DNA of 64,000 nucleotides, taken from Amphibalanus amphitrite (Eukaryota > Arthropoda > Thecostraca > Balanomorpha > Balanidae). A model generated the notes under the pieces. The model worked only from the letters and a program-made list of their open reading frames with translations, searched no databases and had not been told where the DNA came from. This document shows positions 35,201 to 47,400 of this stretch, in pieces; the first letter of the stretch is position 1, and every line of letters begins with the position of its first letter. The position numbers were made by a program, and so were the translations under genes. The stretch covers positions 186,001 through 250,000 of the forward strand of contig NW_024881975.1 of assembly GCF_019059575.1 (NCBI RefSeq), read 5' to 3'.

Positions 35201-38200
35201 TCCTCAATGAGCTCAGCCAACTCGTTCCCCCGCGCACGACTCGGTTCGCCACCCCTTTCAGTAGTGAGCTCAGCAGCTGGCTCGCCATTGCCTTGATCTA
35301 CTAAATCAGTAGGCTCACATATGTCTTTCTCATTCCGATCACCGGCCGCGAGATCTTGCTCAGCCCCGGGGGGCGACGGCCGACATTCCTCGCTGAGGAG
35401 TTCCGTCCAGTCCCCGTCCTCCGACTGGGGGGCCGACGTCATCCCCCCTCCCGGGGCGGCGCGCGCTCAGCATCACAGTCCGCACAGCTGGCACCACCAC
35501 GGACCGAGAAATGCCACCAAACAGTCGCACCGTATCGATGTGCGGCCGCTCTCCACCACTCGGTCGCCCCTCGCAGCCACGCCCGCCCTCCGGCGCTGCC
35601 GCGGGAGGACTGCCGTGCGCGTCAGCTGACTGCGTGACCCGGCGCTCCGGTCACGCCAGAGGCGGCGCCAGGCACTCGGGGAGGGGAAGGGGGGGGGGGG
35701 GTGGATTCGACCTACCGGTCAAATCACGAACGACTTTCAGAACAATATTAATAGTAACGTTCATAGTTCAAAGCCTTACAGAAACCAGCCGACAGGCCGA
35801 GTTGCCGGACCATGATCCGTTTCCCCCTTTCCCTGGCGAATGCCCCCCACCCCCACCTACCGACGGATCGGTGTGACGCTGTTTATCGCACGGGCGGTTG
35901 CAGGGAGGGGACTGGGGAGGGGGGCAGACCACAGCACCTGCCATGGACACGGTGGCCCGTATAGCGAACCATAAACGGATTCATGGCCGGCCGCCGGTAA
36001 CTTTTTAGGTCTTGCCCCTTGATGCATCCGTTTGACTAACACATTTAACCTTCGCAGTGGGGGGGGGGGGGCATATGTTACCACCCTGTCGCGTTTTTTG
36101 CGTGTGAATAAAAAACCGCGGCGCGTAGCGCCGCGCCGCTTGGGGTAGCTTTTGGTACATCAATTTTGGACAATGTGTGAAATTTTTGACCCCAGGTCAT
36201 GTCATGTCAGGTCACCAGGTCAAGTTAACTGACCAAACATAAAAAAGTTTGCAATCATGTCCAGCCTGCAGTGTTTGTCAGAAATGTTTTAAACTTGGTG
36301 GATTGCATGCTGTTATGGGCGCCTACAATTTGTATATCTCGGATCTTTTATATCCGTAACCTAAGGTCAGGTCAGTGGCGTGACCTTTCCATTACAAGTC
36401 AATGGAGAAAAATGAAAATGCCTCTAGATCCGTGTGTACGCATAGGAACAGTCCAAATATTTCAGAATCACAATGATTTGGACCACCCGTGATGACCTAG
36501 GTGTCATTTTTGCTGATAGCCTCTAGAAAGGTCATCCGAGGTCATTTGAGGCTACAAACAGATTTTTGCCAATAACTCGCGATTGGAAAGAGTTAGAACG
36601 CTGGGGATGGTCTCTTTGTGTTTGTCTTGTTGAGACGCATCGACTGATATGAAACATGAACTTTTCCGGTCAGGTCATGACCTTGACCTGAGGTCAAATT
36701 TTCAAGTTGACCTTTCAAGGTCAAATTATAGTTCATTCGACGCGTCTCGGCGAGAGGAACACGATTCTGGCAATAGAAATGTCGTGGCTTTTTGTAGTCG
36801 AAAGTTATTGTCGAAAAACACTTTTCGTAAAAACAGCTATTTTTGGAGTTTTTGCCCTCTGGAGGCTAAACCGTTGACCTGAGGTCAATTTTGATAATGA
36901 CCTTATCAAAAGAAGAGTTCAAAAGCTATCGATTGCTGTTCCATGCGTTTTTCTAGCTGCCATAGTTCCTGAGATAACGGCATGTTTTCTGAAAAATATA
37001 ATGACAATTGGCAAATTTTGACCTTTGATGACCTCTGGTGACCCCAATATTGCTCTAAGATGAAAAATGACTGAAATACTTTCAAACGTACGCATTGAGA
37101 GCTATCGACTGCTTTTTACCGCGTCTTTCTAGTCCTCTTGGTTTTTGAGTTAGAGGTGGGTGGTAACATATGCCCCCCCCCCCCCCACTAGGGCGAAGTT
37201 GGCTGAGACCGCCACTGGGGCGCGGGTTAAGGCAGACTAGCGAGACCACCTATCTTGCTGTGAAGCCAGTCACAGCTCACGTCACCAGCGTTTGGTTCCG
37301 TATTCCACGTCAAATCGAACAAAAATCGGCTGTTTTGCACCTTACCATCAGCGATTTCATTATAAATTTGTGAGCGAGTTCCTGTGTGGCCCCGGACATT
37401 ACATTGATGTTTTTTGCACATTCTGACCACAGGTCTTCTAAATATAGGGCATCAAATTTTTACAAAATGTTGCATCTTTATATTTTTGAACGACCATAAC
37501 TTTGGTTGTACTTGTTTGATTTGAATGAAATAAACCTTACTGTTTAGGTTATTTCTTAAGCATTTGTTTAGAATTGCACCTACTTAAATATATGACCTTG
37601 AAATTTGCTTAACTCTGTTGTTAAGCACAAATATTGAAATAGCAAAAAACACGTCACCTTCGATTTGGCTCATTTTCATATATTTTATTGCCTACCATAT
37701 TCTTAACAACCTGTGAAAAAATTAGAGTGGGCCATTCATAAGTTTTGAAGAAAATTGCACATATGCAAACGTATGTTAGCACGCGCAGTGGAGGGGGAAG
37801 AGCGAATTTCGCCCACCCCTCCTGTTTTTCGCCAATATCTCATAAGATTAATGCGAAATTAATTATGTCTACCTGTTAAGAATTGAATTGGACATCTCAT
37901 CGTGCAAGCAATAAGAAAATCGGTTCACAACTGTTCTAGTAATAGCGGTGTAAAGTGAACATCCTGTCGCCGCAGCGACGCGGCGACTCGACAGCCGGCG
38001 CCGACCGCTACGCGCCGCCTGAATTGTAGACTGTGCCGGGACGGAACGGAACGGTTCCGTCTTTACATCGCGCTCCCTACCGCTGATTACGTTCGATTCG
38101 CGTCAAATTTTGTGAGAAGACTAAGAAATGTACAGGCAATCTTATGGTGAAAGAATTGTGAAAATCGGTTGGTAAACAATTGAAATATGAACGTGTAAAC

Positions 38201-41200
38201 ACAAAATTGTGATTGCTGCGTTTCCCGCACCGGCCGAGCCCGCCTCAGCCGGCGACATGTTACTCTTAGCAGGCCTCTAACTGCCATATTTATTATTGGA
38301 TTAACTAGAAATTCCCCATACATACTAAAAAAATGTATGTTCTTTCGTATAGTGAAGATCAAAAGACGTGAAGATATCATTGCGTGATAATGTTTTCGTT
38401 GAATTTACTTCATGATGCATTTCCACACGGCTCAAAATTCACCGCAAAATACCGTTTGCCTGAAACACTTTTACTATGGAACGTGAATGCTTGACTACGA
38501 TGACTATGCATTTCCATTCTCGCAGAGTTTGGGATATCACTAATCAGCAATCATTCATTTCAGAAAGTGTACACAAGCAAGCATGTCTTGACTCTGTCTT
38601 TCAAGGTCACGCGCGGTTGCGTGATGTTGATGCATGAAAACGGCGTTTGCCGCGAAAGTTATGAATGGCCCACTCCAATTTTTTCACAGATGGTTAGGAA
38701 CATTGTGACGGACATAATATGTAAAAATTACCCAAATCGAAGGTGACGTGTTTTTTGCTATTTAAATTTTCTGTTTTAATTTAAGGTCAAATGCATTTCA
38801 AGGTCACTTCAATTTAATTTTATAATTAAAAATCAAAGCCTTATCAATTGCCTATAAGACCCTGTTAATATAATTTTGATACCAGAAAGGGAACCAGAGT
38901 TATAGCCATTTAAAAAATTGATGTGTGGCATTTTTCGCTATATTCGATGGCCTATATCTCAGCGATACGTTATCAAATTTCGAAAATATTATACGTAACT
39001 CAGTTTTGAACCATGCCCAGTCTGCCTACAAATTTTCAGAAAAATCGAAGGGGATGACGGATTTCGGTGTTTGATTTGACGTGGAATGCCCCGTACGCCA
39101 TCACAGCAGTATTGGAAGAGTAGCTGCGGCTATATGACACTCATGTTAGCTGTTTCGTCATGTTCATTGTCCACTGGCCCGCCGAAAGGTCGTAGGCTGT
39201 ATGTTCTCATCCTCTTTGCGATAACGGCCTGACGTTGAATGACGCGTTTGTTGCCCAGCCAGCGACGGATAAAAACCTCAGTTACATGACGACGTCGGAC
39301 ATAGCATAATATGTCCTGTTGTTCCCTCGGGGCTCTGAAGCCGGTATACGTATGTTGAGAGACATCCGAAAAGCTCACATGCCGACTAGCCGAGTCATTC
39401 AGGTTCCAGCGTAGCACGAACTAAGGACGACCTTGGGGTCCGAAGGACAGCTTATCAGCTACCGAGACTAAAGAATCCTGCCGTGAAGAGTTCTCGGCGG
39501 CGGGCTTGATAGCTAAGTAGACGGGCCAAATGTCAGTCCGATCCTCCTCAGCCCGACGGCCGACATTACACTGTTCTTGTCAGCCATTGGAGCCGTTGCA
39601 GATATCGAGGACATTCGAGGCTGAATAAACGGGTCTGAAGACGGGACAGACCGCTATGATTCCGCCGGTCTCCCCCTAAGCTAGAGCAGAGCAGGGGCTG
39701 CTGCCTTCCACCTGCTCTGCTGCTGACCCGATTATGGTCCTCCCGCCGACTCACCTGGTGGTGGACGTGGTCCTCACGCCGACTCACCTGGTGGTGGACG
39801 TGGTCCTCCCGCCGACTCACCTGGTGGTTGGACGTGGTCCTCCCGCCGACTCACCTGGTGGTGGACGTGGTCCTCCCGCCGACTCACCTGGTGGTGGACG
39901 TGGTCCTCCCGCCAACTCACCTGGTGGTGGACGTGGTCCTCCCGCCGACTCACCTGGTGGTGGACGTAGTCCTCGCGCCGACTCACCTGGTGGTGGACGT
40001 GGTCCTCCCGCCGACTCACCTGGTGGTGGACGTGGTCCTCCCGCCGACCCACCTGGTGATGGACGTGGTCCTCCCGCCGACTCACCTGGTGGTGGACGTG
40101 GTCCTCCCGCCGACTCACCTGGTGGTGGACGTGGTCCTCCCGCCGACTCACCTGGTGGTGGACGTGGTCCTCCCGCCGACTCACCTGGTGGTGGACGTGG
40201 TCCTCCCGCCGACTCACCTGGTGGTGGACGTAGTCCTCGCGCCGACTCACCTGGTGGTGGACGTGGTCCTCCCGCCGACTCACCTGGTGGTGGACGTGGT
40301 CCTGCTGCTGTTTGTACTGCAGCTCCTTCTGCGCCATCCTGGCCAGCTGCTGCCGCAGCTGCTGCATCTGCATCAGGTTCTGGTGCCGCTCGGCGTGGCC
40401 CGTCGGCTGAGAGGCCAGCTGGGAGGCCAGCGCGCCCTGCCGCACGGCACGGCACACTCAAAGACGGACCGGCGGCCACACTCGGCGGCAGACACGGGGT
40501 ATTGTACCACGGCACACTCAGAGACGGACCAGCGGCCACACTCGGCGGCAGACACGGGGTATTGTACCACGGGGCACTCAGAGACGGACCGGCCGCCACA
40601 CTCGGCGGCAGACACGGGGTATTGCACCACGGGACACTCAGAGACGGACCGGCGGCCACACTTGGCGGCAGACACGGGGTATTGTACCACGGGACACTCA
40701 GAGACGGACCGGCGGCCACACTCGGCGGCAGACACGGGGTATTGTACCACGGGACACTCAGAGACGGACCGGCGGCCACACTCGGTGGCAGATACGGGGT
40801 ATTGTACCACGGCACACTCAGAGACGGACCGGCGGCCGCACTCGGCGGCAGACACGGGGTATTGTACCACGGGACACTCAGAGCCGGACCGGCGGCCGCA
40901 CTCGGCGGCAGACACGGGGTATTGTACCGCGGGACACTCAGAGACGGACCGGCGGCCACACTCAGCCGCGGAGACAGGGTCCCACGGACACTCATGGCGG
41001 ACAAAGGGATCAAATCCGCAAGAGCGCCGGTTGGAGGCCCAAAGCGAAACAAACACCTTAATATTCCACAGTCCACACATTCTTCACAGAATTGACTAGC
41101 CTAAGTTTCAAAATGTTTGAAATAAAAAGCTTCGATACCAAGCGAACGAAGAGCACATAGCGATTCTCATGAGCAGCCAGTAACATTACTGGGATCATGC

Positions 41201-44091
41201 TATTGGCTCCTCCGAGGTTCGAGGCCGGGTAATCATGGTTAACTTTTCACCGACTCAATGTATTGGGGGCGGGGGAGGGGGCTGACCTGCGGCACGTTGC
41301 TAGCGGGCATCTGCTGCCGGGGCTGCTGCTGCTGCTGCTGCTGCTGGAGGAGCTGCTGCTGCAGCTGCTGCGGCTGCGCCTGCTGCTGGTTCATGTTGAT
41401 CTGCATCTGCGGCCCGCCGGCGCCCACCGCGAACTGGGCGCCGTGCGTCATCAGAGGGGGCCGCGCGCCGGCCGGCCCGGCCGTCTGAGGGGCGCGGCCG
41501 CGCACACCGCCTGCCGGAACACCGGGCCAGACAGGTCACACCAGGTCAGACAGGTCACACCGGGTCACAACAAGTCACAATGGGTCACAACAGGTCACAC
41601 CACGTCAGACAGGTCACACCAGGTCAAACAGGTCACATCGGGTCACAACGGGTCAGACAGGTCACACCGGGTCACAACAGGTCACACCACATCAGACAGG
41701 TCACACTGGGTCAGACAGGTCACACCGGGTCAGACAGGTCACACCGGGTCAGACAGGTCACACCGGGTCAGACAGGTCACACCAGGTCACAACAGGTCAC
41801 ACCAGGTCAGACAGGTCACACCAGATCAGACAGGTCACACCAGGTCAGACAGGTCACACCGGGTCACAATATGTCACACAGGGTCACAACAGGTCAAACT
41901 GGGTCAGACAGGTCACACAGGGTCAGACAGGTCACACCGGGTCACAACAGGTCATTCGAGCACTCCGGAGTCGTCGCGAACCTACCAAATACATGCGACC
42001 GGTCCAGCTGCGTACAAGGCCTTGGACAAAGCCCCTGAGAGTGACTGTTGAACTGAGGACCACCGGTTTGTCTCGCCCTGTGAGACCATGACTTGTCTCG
42101 CCCTGTGAGGCCACTGGTCTGTCTCACCCTGTGAGGCCACTGACCTGTCTCGCCCTGAGACAGCTGGCCGCCGCCCAGCGTCATCGGGTTGGTCTGCTGG
42201 ATCAGCACGCTGGGTCGCGGACCGGCCATGGCGCCGCCTGGCGGCTGCTGCGGCTGTGGCTGCTGCTGCTGCGGCTGGCCCGGCCCAGCCATCTGCTGCT
42301 GCGCCGCGCCAGCCATCTGCTGCTGCTGCTGTTGCTGCTGCTGTTGTTGGTGCCTCTGCTGCAAAGGCAGAAAGAAAAAGGCATCATAGCAGCAACAGAA
42401 ACATTTCATCTAGCAGACACCCAAACACAAGCTATGTAAAACAAAGCCGCGGAAGTAAATGCATGTACATTTCATGTACCTACACCCAGTTACTTTGGAA
42501 TTGGGAGTTACTTTGCAACCACATCCCTACGGTACAGCTCAACAGAAGTCCCAGGACAGGACACACGTCTGATCTTTCAGCTACCTTGAGTGTCAGATAC
42601 TGTTTCTGCTTGGCCATGACTTCCTTGAGTTTCTCGATGAAGCCGGTCTGATCGTTGGGGATGAAACCGAAGTAGGTCTGCTTCTCGGCGGCGTACAGCA
42701 GCATCATCACCTTGACGTCCGTCGGCGTGGTCGAGTTGAAGTAGACGCAGCCGGTCTGGGGACCGAGAGGACACCGTCAGCGCCTCGGCGCCGGCAGCGT
42801 CCAGTCGCTACATTATTGTCAGACTTCACACCGTCCCGTGACCCGTCCGGTGACACTGTCCCGTGACCCGTCCGGTGACACTGTCCCGTGACCCGTCCGG
42901 TGACACCACACCGTCCCGTGACCCGTCGGGTGACACCACACCGTCCCGTGACCCGTCTGGTGACACTGTCCCGTGACCCGTCCGGTGACACTGTCCCGTG
43001 ACCCGTCCGGTGACACCACACTGTCCCGTCCCGGCCACTCACGCTGCCGCTGCTCATCACTTGGCTGAGTCGCTCCAGCGGCTCGCACGGCTGCAGGTTG
43101 AACTTGACCGAGCGGATGTTGTCGAAGTAGGCCTTGCCGATGGTGCTGATGACGTTGCGGTTGATGAGCTGCATCATCAGCTTGTTGGGCCAGTTGTCCG
43201 CCTTCCTGCGGTGCGGGAGAGGGAAGAAAACGGTCACTCACGGACAACACACTGGAGTTTGGTCAGTAAAACCGCAGCCCCGGCTGCGCATCGAGTAAGT
43301 CGGCGACCGCATATCGTGTGCCGAGGCTACAATATTTCACCAAGTGACTTTCCACAAGTATGTGTAGACAAATAAGTGGATGGACCTACATATCTGTTCA
43401 CTCTATCGTCGTTTGTTTGATCCCAGGGGAGGTTCTTCGCTATCTCCCCTGCCTATTAGTATCTCCTCCTATCCCCTGTCCCGGTCACCCATCTGGCACC
43501 AGTAACTCCGGCTCGGACCAGTGTGGCCAGTCGGGACCCCCCGTGACTGCGACTCGGACCAGTGTGGCCAGTCCGGACCCCCATGACTCCGACTCGGACC
43601 AGTTCGGACTCCGACTCACACTTCGGGCTCTCCGTTGGCGTTGGCGCTGCAGCTCAGCTGACACGGGATCGAGTGCACCTGCTTGTTGGCCTCGCCCATC
43701 CTCTTTTCGGACCACTCCAGCGTGCCCTCCCAGATCTTCACCTGCGCACGGAGGGAGCCGTCAGGCGTACGGACAGATACGGACGCCGCAGTGCCTGCGC
43801 TCAGCGAGCCAGGGACTGGGGGGACAACGCGACCACGCCTCAACGATCCCAAATGGAACGGTATAGCTACCCGGACAACCTCATCTGCGTAACTGAATAC
43901 TGTACACTGTTAGTGAGTTGCGAGTAATTATTTATGATGCACCAGTCTGCGTACCGGGTGCTGCTGCTGCTGCATCCTAGGCTGCTGCTGCTGTTGCTGG
44001 GCCTGCTGCTGCTGCTGCTGCTGGAACTGCGGCTGCTGCATGCTGGGCCCCGGCTGGCCCACCATACCCTGCTGCTGCTGGGGCGGCTTGG

Positions 44092-44152
<61 letters not shown>

Positions 44153-44410
44153 TTGGATGCCGAAACGCGGCACCTGCGCCCGCATCATACCACCGACCAT
44201 ACCGGGCACTGCGGACACGGAGAAACCGGACACATCATACCACAAACCATACCGGACACTGCGGACAAGGACAAACCAAACCGGACAGTGTCCGCATCAT
44301 ACCACCAACCATACCGGTACTGCGGAGACGTACAGCTCAATGGACAGCGGACCCAATCGGCGTCCACCCGGCCGCTGCTGACTGTGACCCACTCACCCTG
44401 TTGCATTCCC

Positions 44411-44442
<32 letters not shown>

Positions 44443-47400
44443 AAGGAAGACCTGGTTCGGCTGTGGATTGGTGGCCATCGGCGGCTTGTTGAGCTGCGAC
44501 CTGAGCACCGAGTTCTCCGCCGGAACGCCCACTGACTGGGGCATCGACGTCTGCGGAATACCTGCCGGAGGACAGGAAAAAGAAAAAGACAGGTTGCAGG
44601 TCTGAGGAATACCTGCCGGAGGACGGGTCGACGTCTGAGGAATACCTGCCGGAGGACAGGGGCGTCTGAGGAACACCTGCCGGAGGACAGGGGCGTCTGA
44701 GAAACACCTGCCGGAGGACGGGGTCAGCGAGCGGCGACCAATCGTAATCGAGGCGGCGGGTGACAGCTGTCATATTCATTTCATGGAACTATTTAGGGGG
44801 CAAAACAGCACAAACATTTTTTTCGATCGTTATAATAATTATCAGGCTCCCACAAAAAGAAACACGCCATGGCCCAGAATAACGATGTTTTTCCGCCTCC
44901 GGCCGCCGCACAGTCAGCCCCAGTGCCGGGCCGGACCCCTATGGCAGCTGTCCGTCCCGAGTGGCGCCCCGCGGACGGCGAGTGCTCCGTACCGGTCATG
45001 CCCTGCTGCTGGCCCATCTGCTGGCCCTGCCACAGCTGCGGGCCGCCCATCAGGCCCTGGCCGGCCGGCGTCTGCACGGTGACGTTGGGCGGGCCCTGCT
45101 GGCGCAGGCCGGACATCACCTGCATCCCGGCCGGGCCCGTCGGACGGCCCGCCTGCATCATCTGCTGACCGCGCACCATAATCTGGGGGACGGAGGTCAG
45201 CGGACAGAAGTCAGCGGTCAGAGATGTCAGCGCCTCATCGGTCAGATGTCAGAGGTCAGCGGTCAGAGAGGTCAGCGGTTAGAGAGTTCAACCCAGTCAC
45301 AACAGTCAGACGTCGGAACGGGTACTAAACACTTAATAGTATAGTAAAGTAAATTAACTGCGCTCGCTGCAGCTGGACGCTCCCCCAGTCTCCCCAGCGC
45401 GACACTCCAGCTGACCACCCCTCGCCCCGCCCAGGTCGGGCTGCCGCAGATGTACCCACCGGGCGGTGCTGGTAGCCCTGGCTGGGCACCGGGCTGGCGC
45501 GCTGGTTGGGCGGCGTGGTGGTGCGCATCTGGGCCATGTTGATGATCATCTGCGGCTGGCTCATGGCGCCCTGCGGCGGCTGGCTCATCCCCGGCGTCAG
45601 ACTGTTGATGGGCGCGCCTGCTGGACCCACACACACAAACACACACACTCAAGTACAAGTACCTGCACACGGACACGGTCATTGCAGATAAAGCGAAATC
45701 CATCATGATGCATTATAATTATCCAAAGTCGCATTCGACATGTCTTTAGAGATTACAAAATTTTATGAAGTGAATATTGTAACGGCTCGAGCCGTCCGTA
45801 GTTTGGTACTGTATTGTATTTACTACAAGCACCCACAGGCAAACGCCCTTTTAACGGGTGCAGTCAAAACAGTACATAAAATCATAAACAAGATGAGGTG
45901 AAAACACAAACGATTCACAACACTGTAGTTAAAAGCACGGCATAACATAGGTAGGTATCTACTATAAGCAACACTAAAAAGAAAACAAGCTAAAAGTATA
46001 CACTAAAAGGAAACATGCTAGTACACACCGGCGGCCTGACCGAATGAATATGCAGCAGTTCTGAAGGCTCCAAGTGTTGCCGTGAAAAAGTCAACTGTAC
46101 TGTTCGCGGCTACGAGGGCGTTACAGCTGTTAGGAATTCGCCCAAACATAGAGTTTTTGACAGTATTGACTCGTGCTGGTGGGATATTCCACAGCCTGAT
46201 GTTGCGCACCCCTCTACTAGGTGCTGAGAGTGAGAACCTTGTGACCAGTTGCGGGCAGTCAATCTGACCATGGAAAATCTTGAATAAAAACATGAGGTCG
46301 TGTTGATGAAATCTCGATTTGATGGATGGAACCTGAAAATGAAACAGTACCTTGCTGCTGCGGCTGCATGCCGGCCGAGATGACGATCTGCTGCGGCATC
46401 TGCTGCGGCACCTGCTGCGGCGGCGGCTGGCTGCTCGCCTGCTCCTGCAGACTGCGCGGGCACACAGCGGCGCGGGTCAGTCAGAGCAACACAAAGATGT
46501 GGTGGATGGTTGGGCATGTCGGACGGCAGCCGACAGTACCGAAAGCAAGGCTGGAGCAGGAGTGTCAAGGCGTCACCGGGAAGTGAGAAACTACAGCGAA
46601 TCCCAGAGCTGAGTAGGGGAGCTCGGGGCCAATGGCGGGGGACTACCCACCTGAACCTGTTGAGCAGAATCAGGTGGTGCGGGTCGCGCGTGTAGTTTTT
46701 GGCGTGGTTCAGCGCCACGTCGCCTCCCGCCTGCTCAAACAGCTTCTGAATGCCACCCAGCCGCCGCGGACACATCACGGAGAAGTAGATCGAGCGCTGC
46801 CGAGAGGGGAAACGTCAGCACCGGGCGGACAACGGGAGACACCGGCCTGCTCCGAGAAAACTGCCGTCGTTCTCAGCTCTTCACGACAGCATGGGTTTCT
46901 GTCTAGAGCAATGGACATTTCACCAGCTGCCAAATGCATCATCCTACCAAACAAGAGTGTAGTAAATATACACATGTAGTGTGTCAATATAACCATTACT
47001 ACGCTGCGAACCGTCACCTCACCCTACCCCACTCTGCGCTCCACCAGGCCATCAAGCCACCCCGTCCGGCACCTCGTGGATGCCGGCGATCAGCTGGTCC
47101 ATGCCGGCGCCCAGGAAGCTGGGCGTCTCCTGGACGGGCAGCTGGAACGGCAGCGAGTTGCACACCAACACCAGGTGGCGCTGCGCCGGCCCAGAGGACG
47201 ACGGCTCCCGCAGCTGCTGCTTCAGGTCGTCGAAACACTGCAGCGCGCACGCCACACCTTCGGCGATGCACGAGACGTTGTCGCACGTGCCGCCGATGTA
47301 CCTGCCGCGGAGAGGGTCGGGCGTGGAAGTCGCTTTTGACTGAGGCAGCAATGATAGACAGCTACATGACGATCAGCAAGAGGAGCAACGGTTTGGCACA

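Noticed and set aside
39734-41099. Frames of over 400 codons on both strands with Pro/Gly or Tyr-Asn-Thr repeats
   Set aside because: They are the 33-bp and 60-bp minisatellites (both multiples of three without stops). Only the short exon 15 part at 40436-40284 belongs to a gene.
43934-44443. Leucine- or cysteine-rich plus-strand frames
   Set aside because: They are the antisense of MED25 CAG/CAA glutamine tracts.
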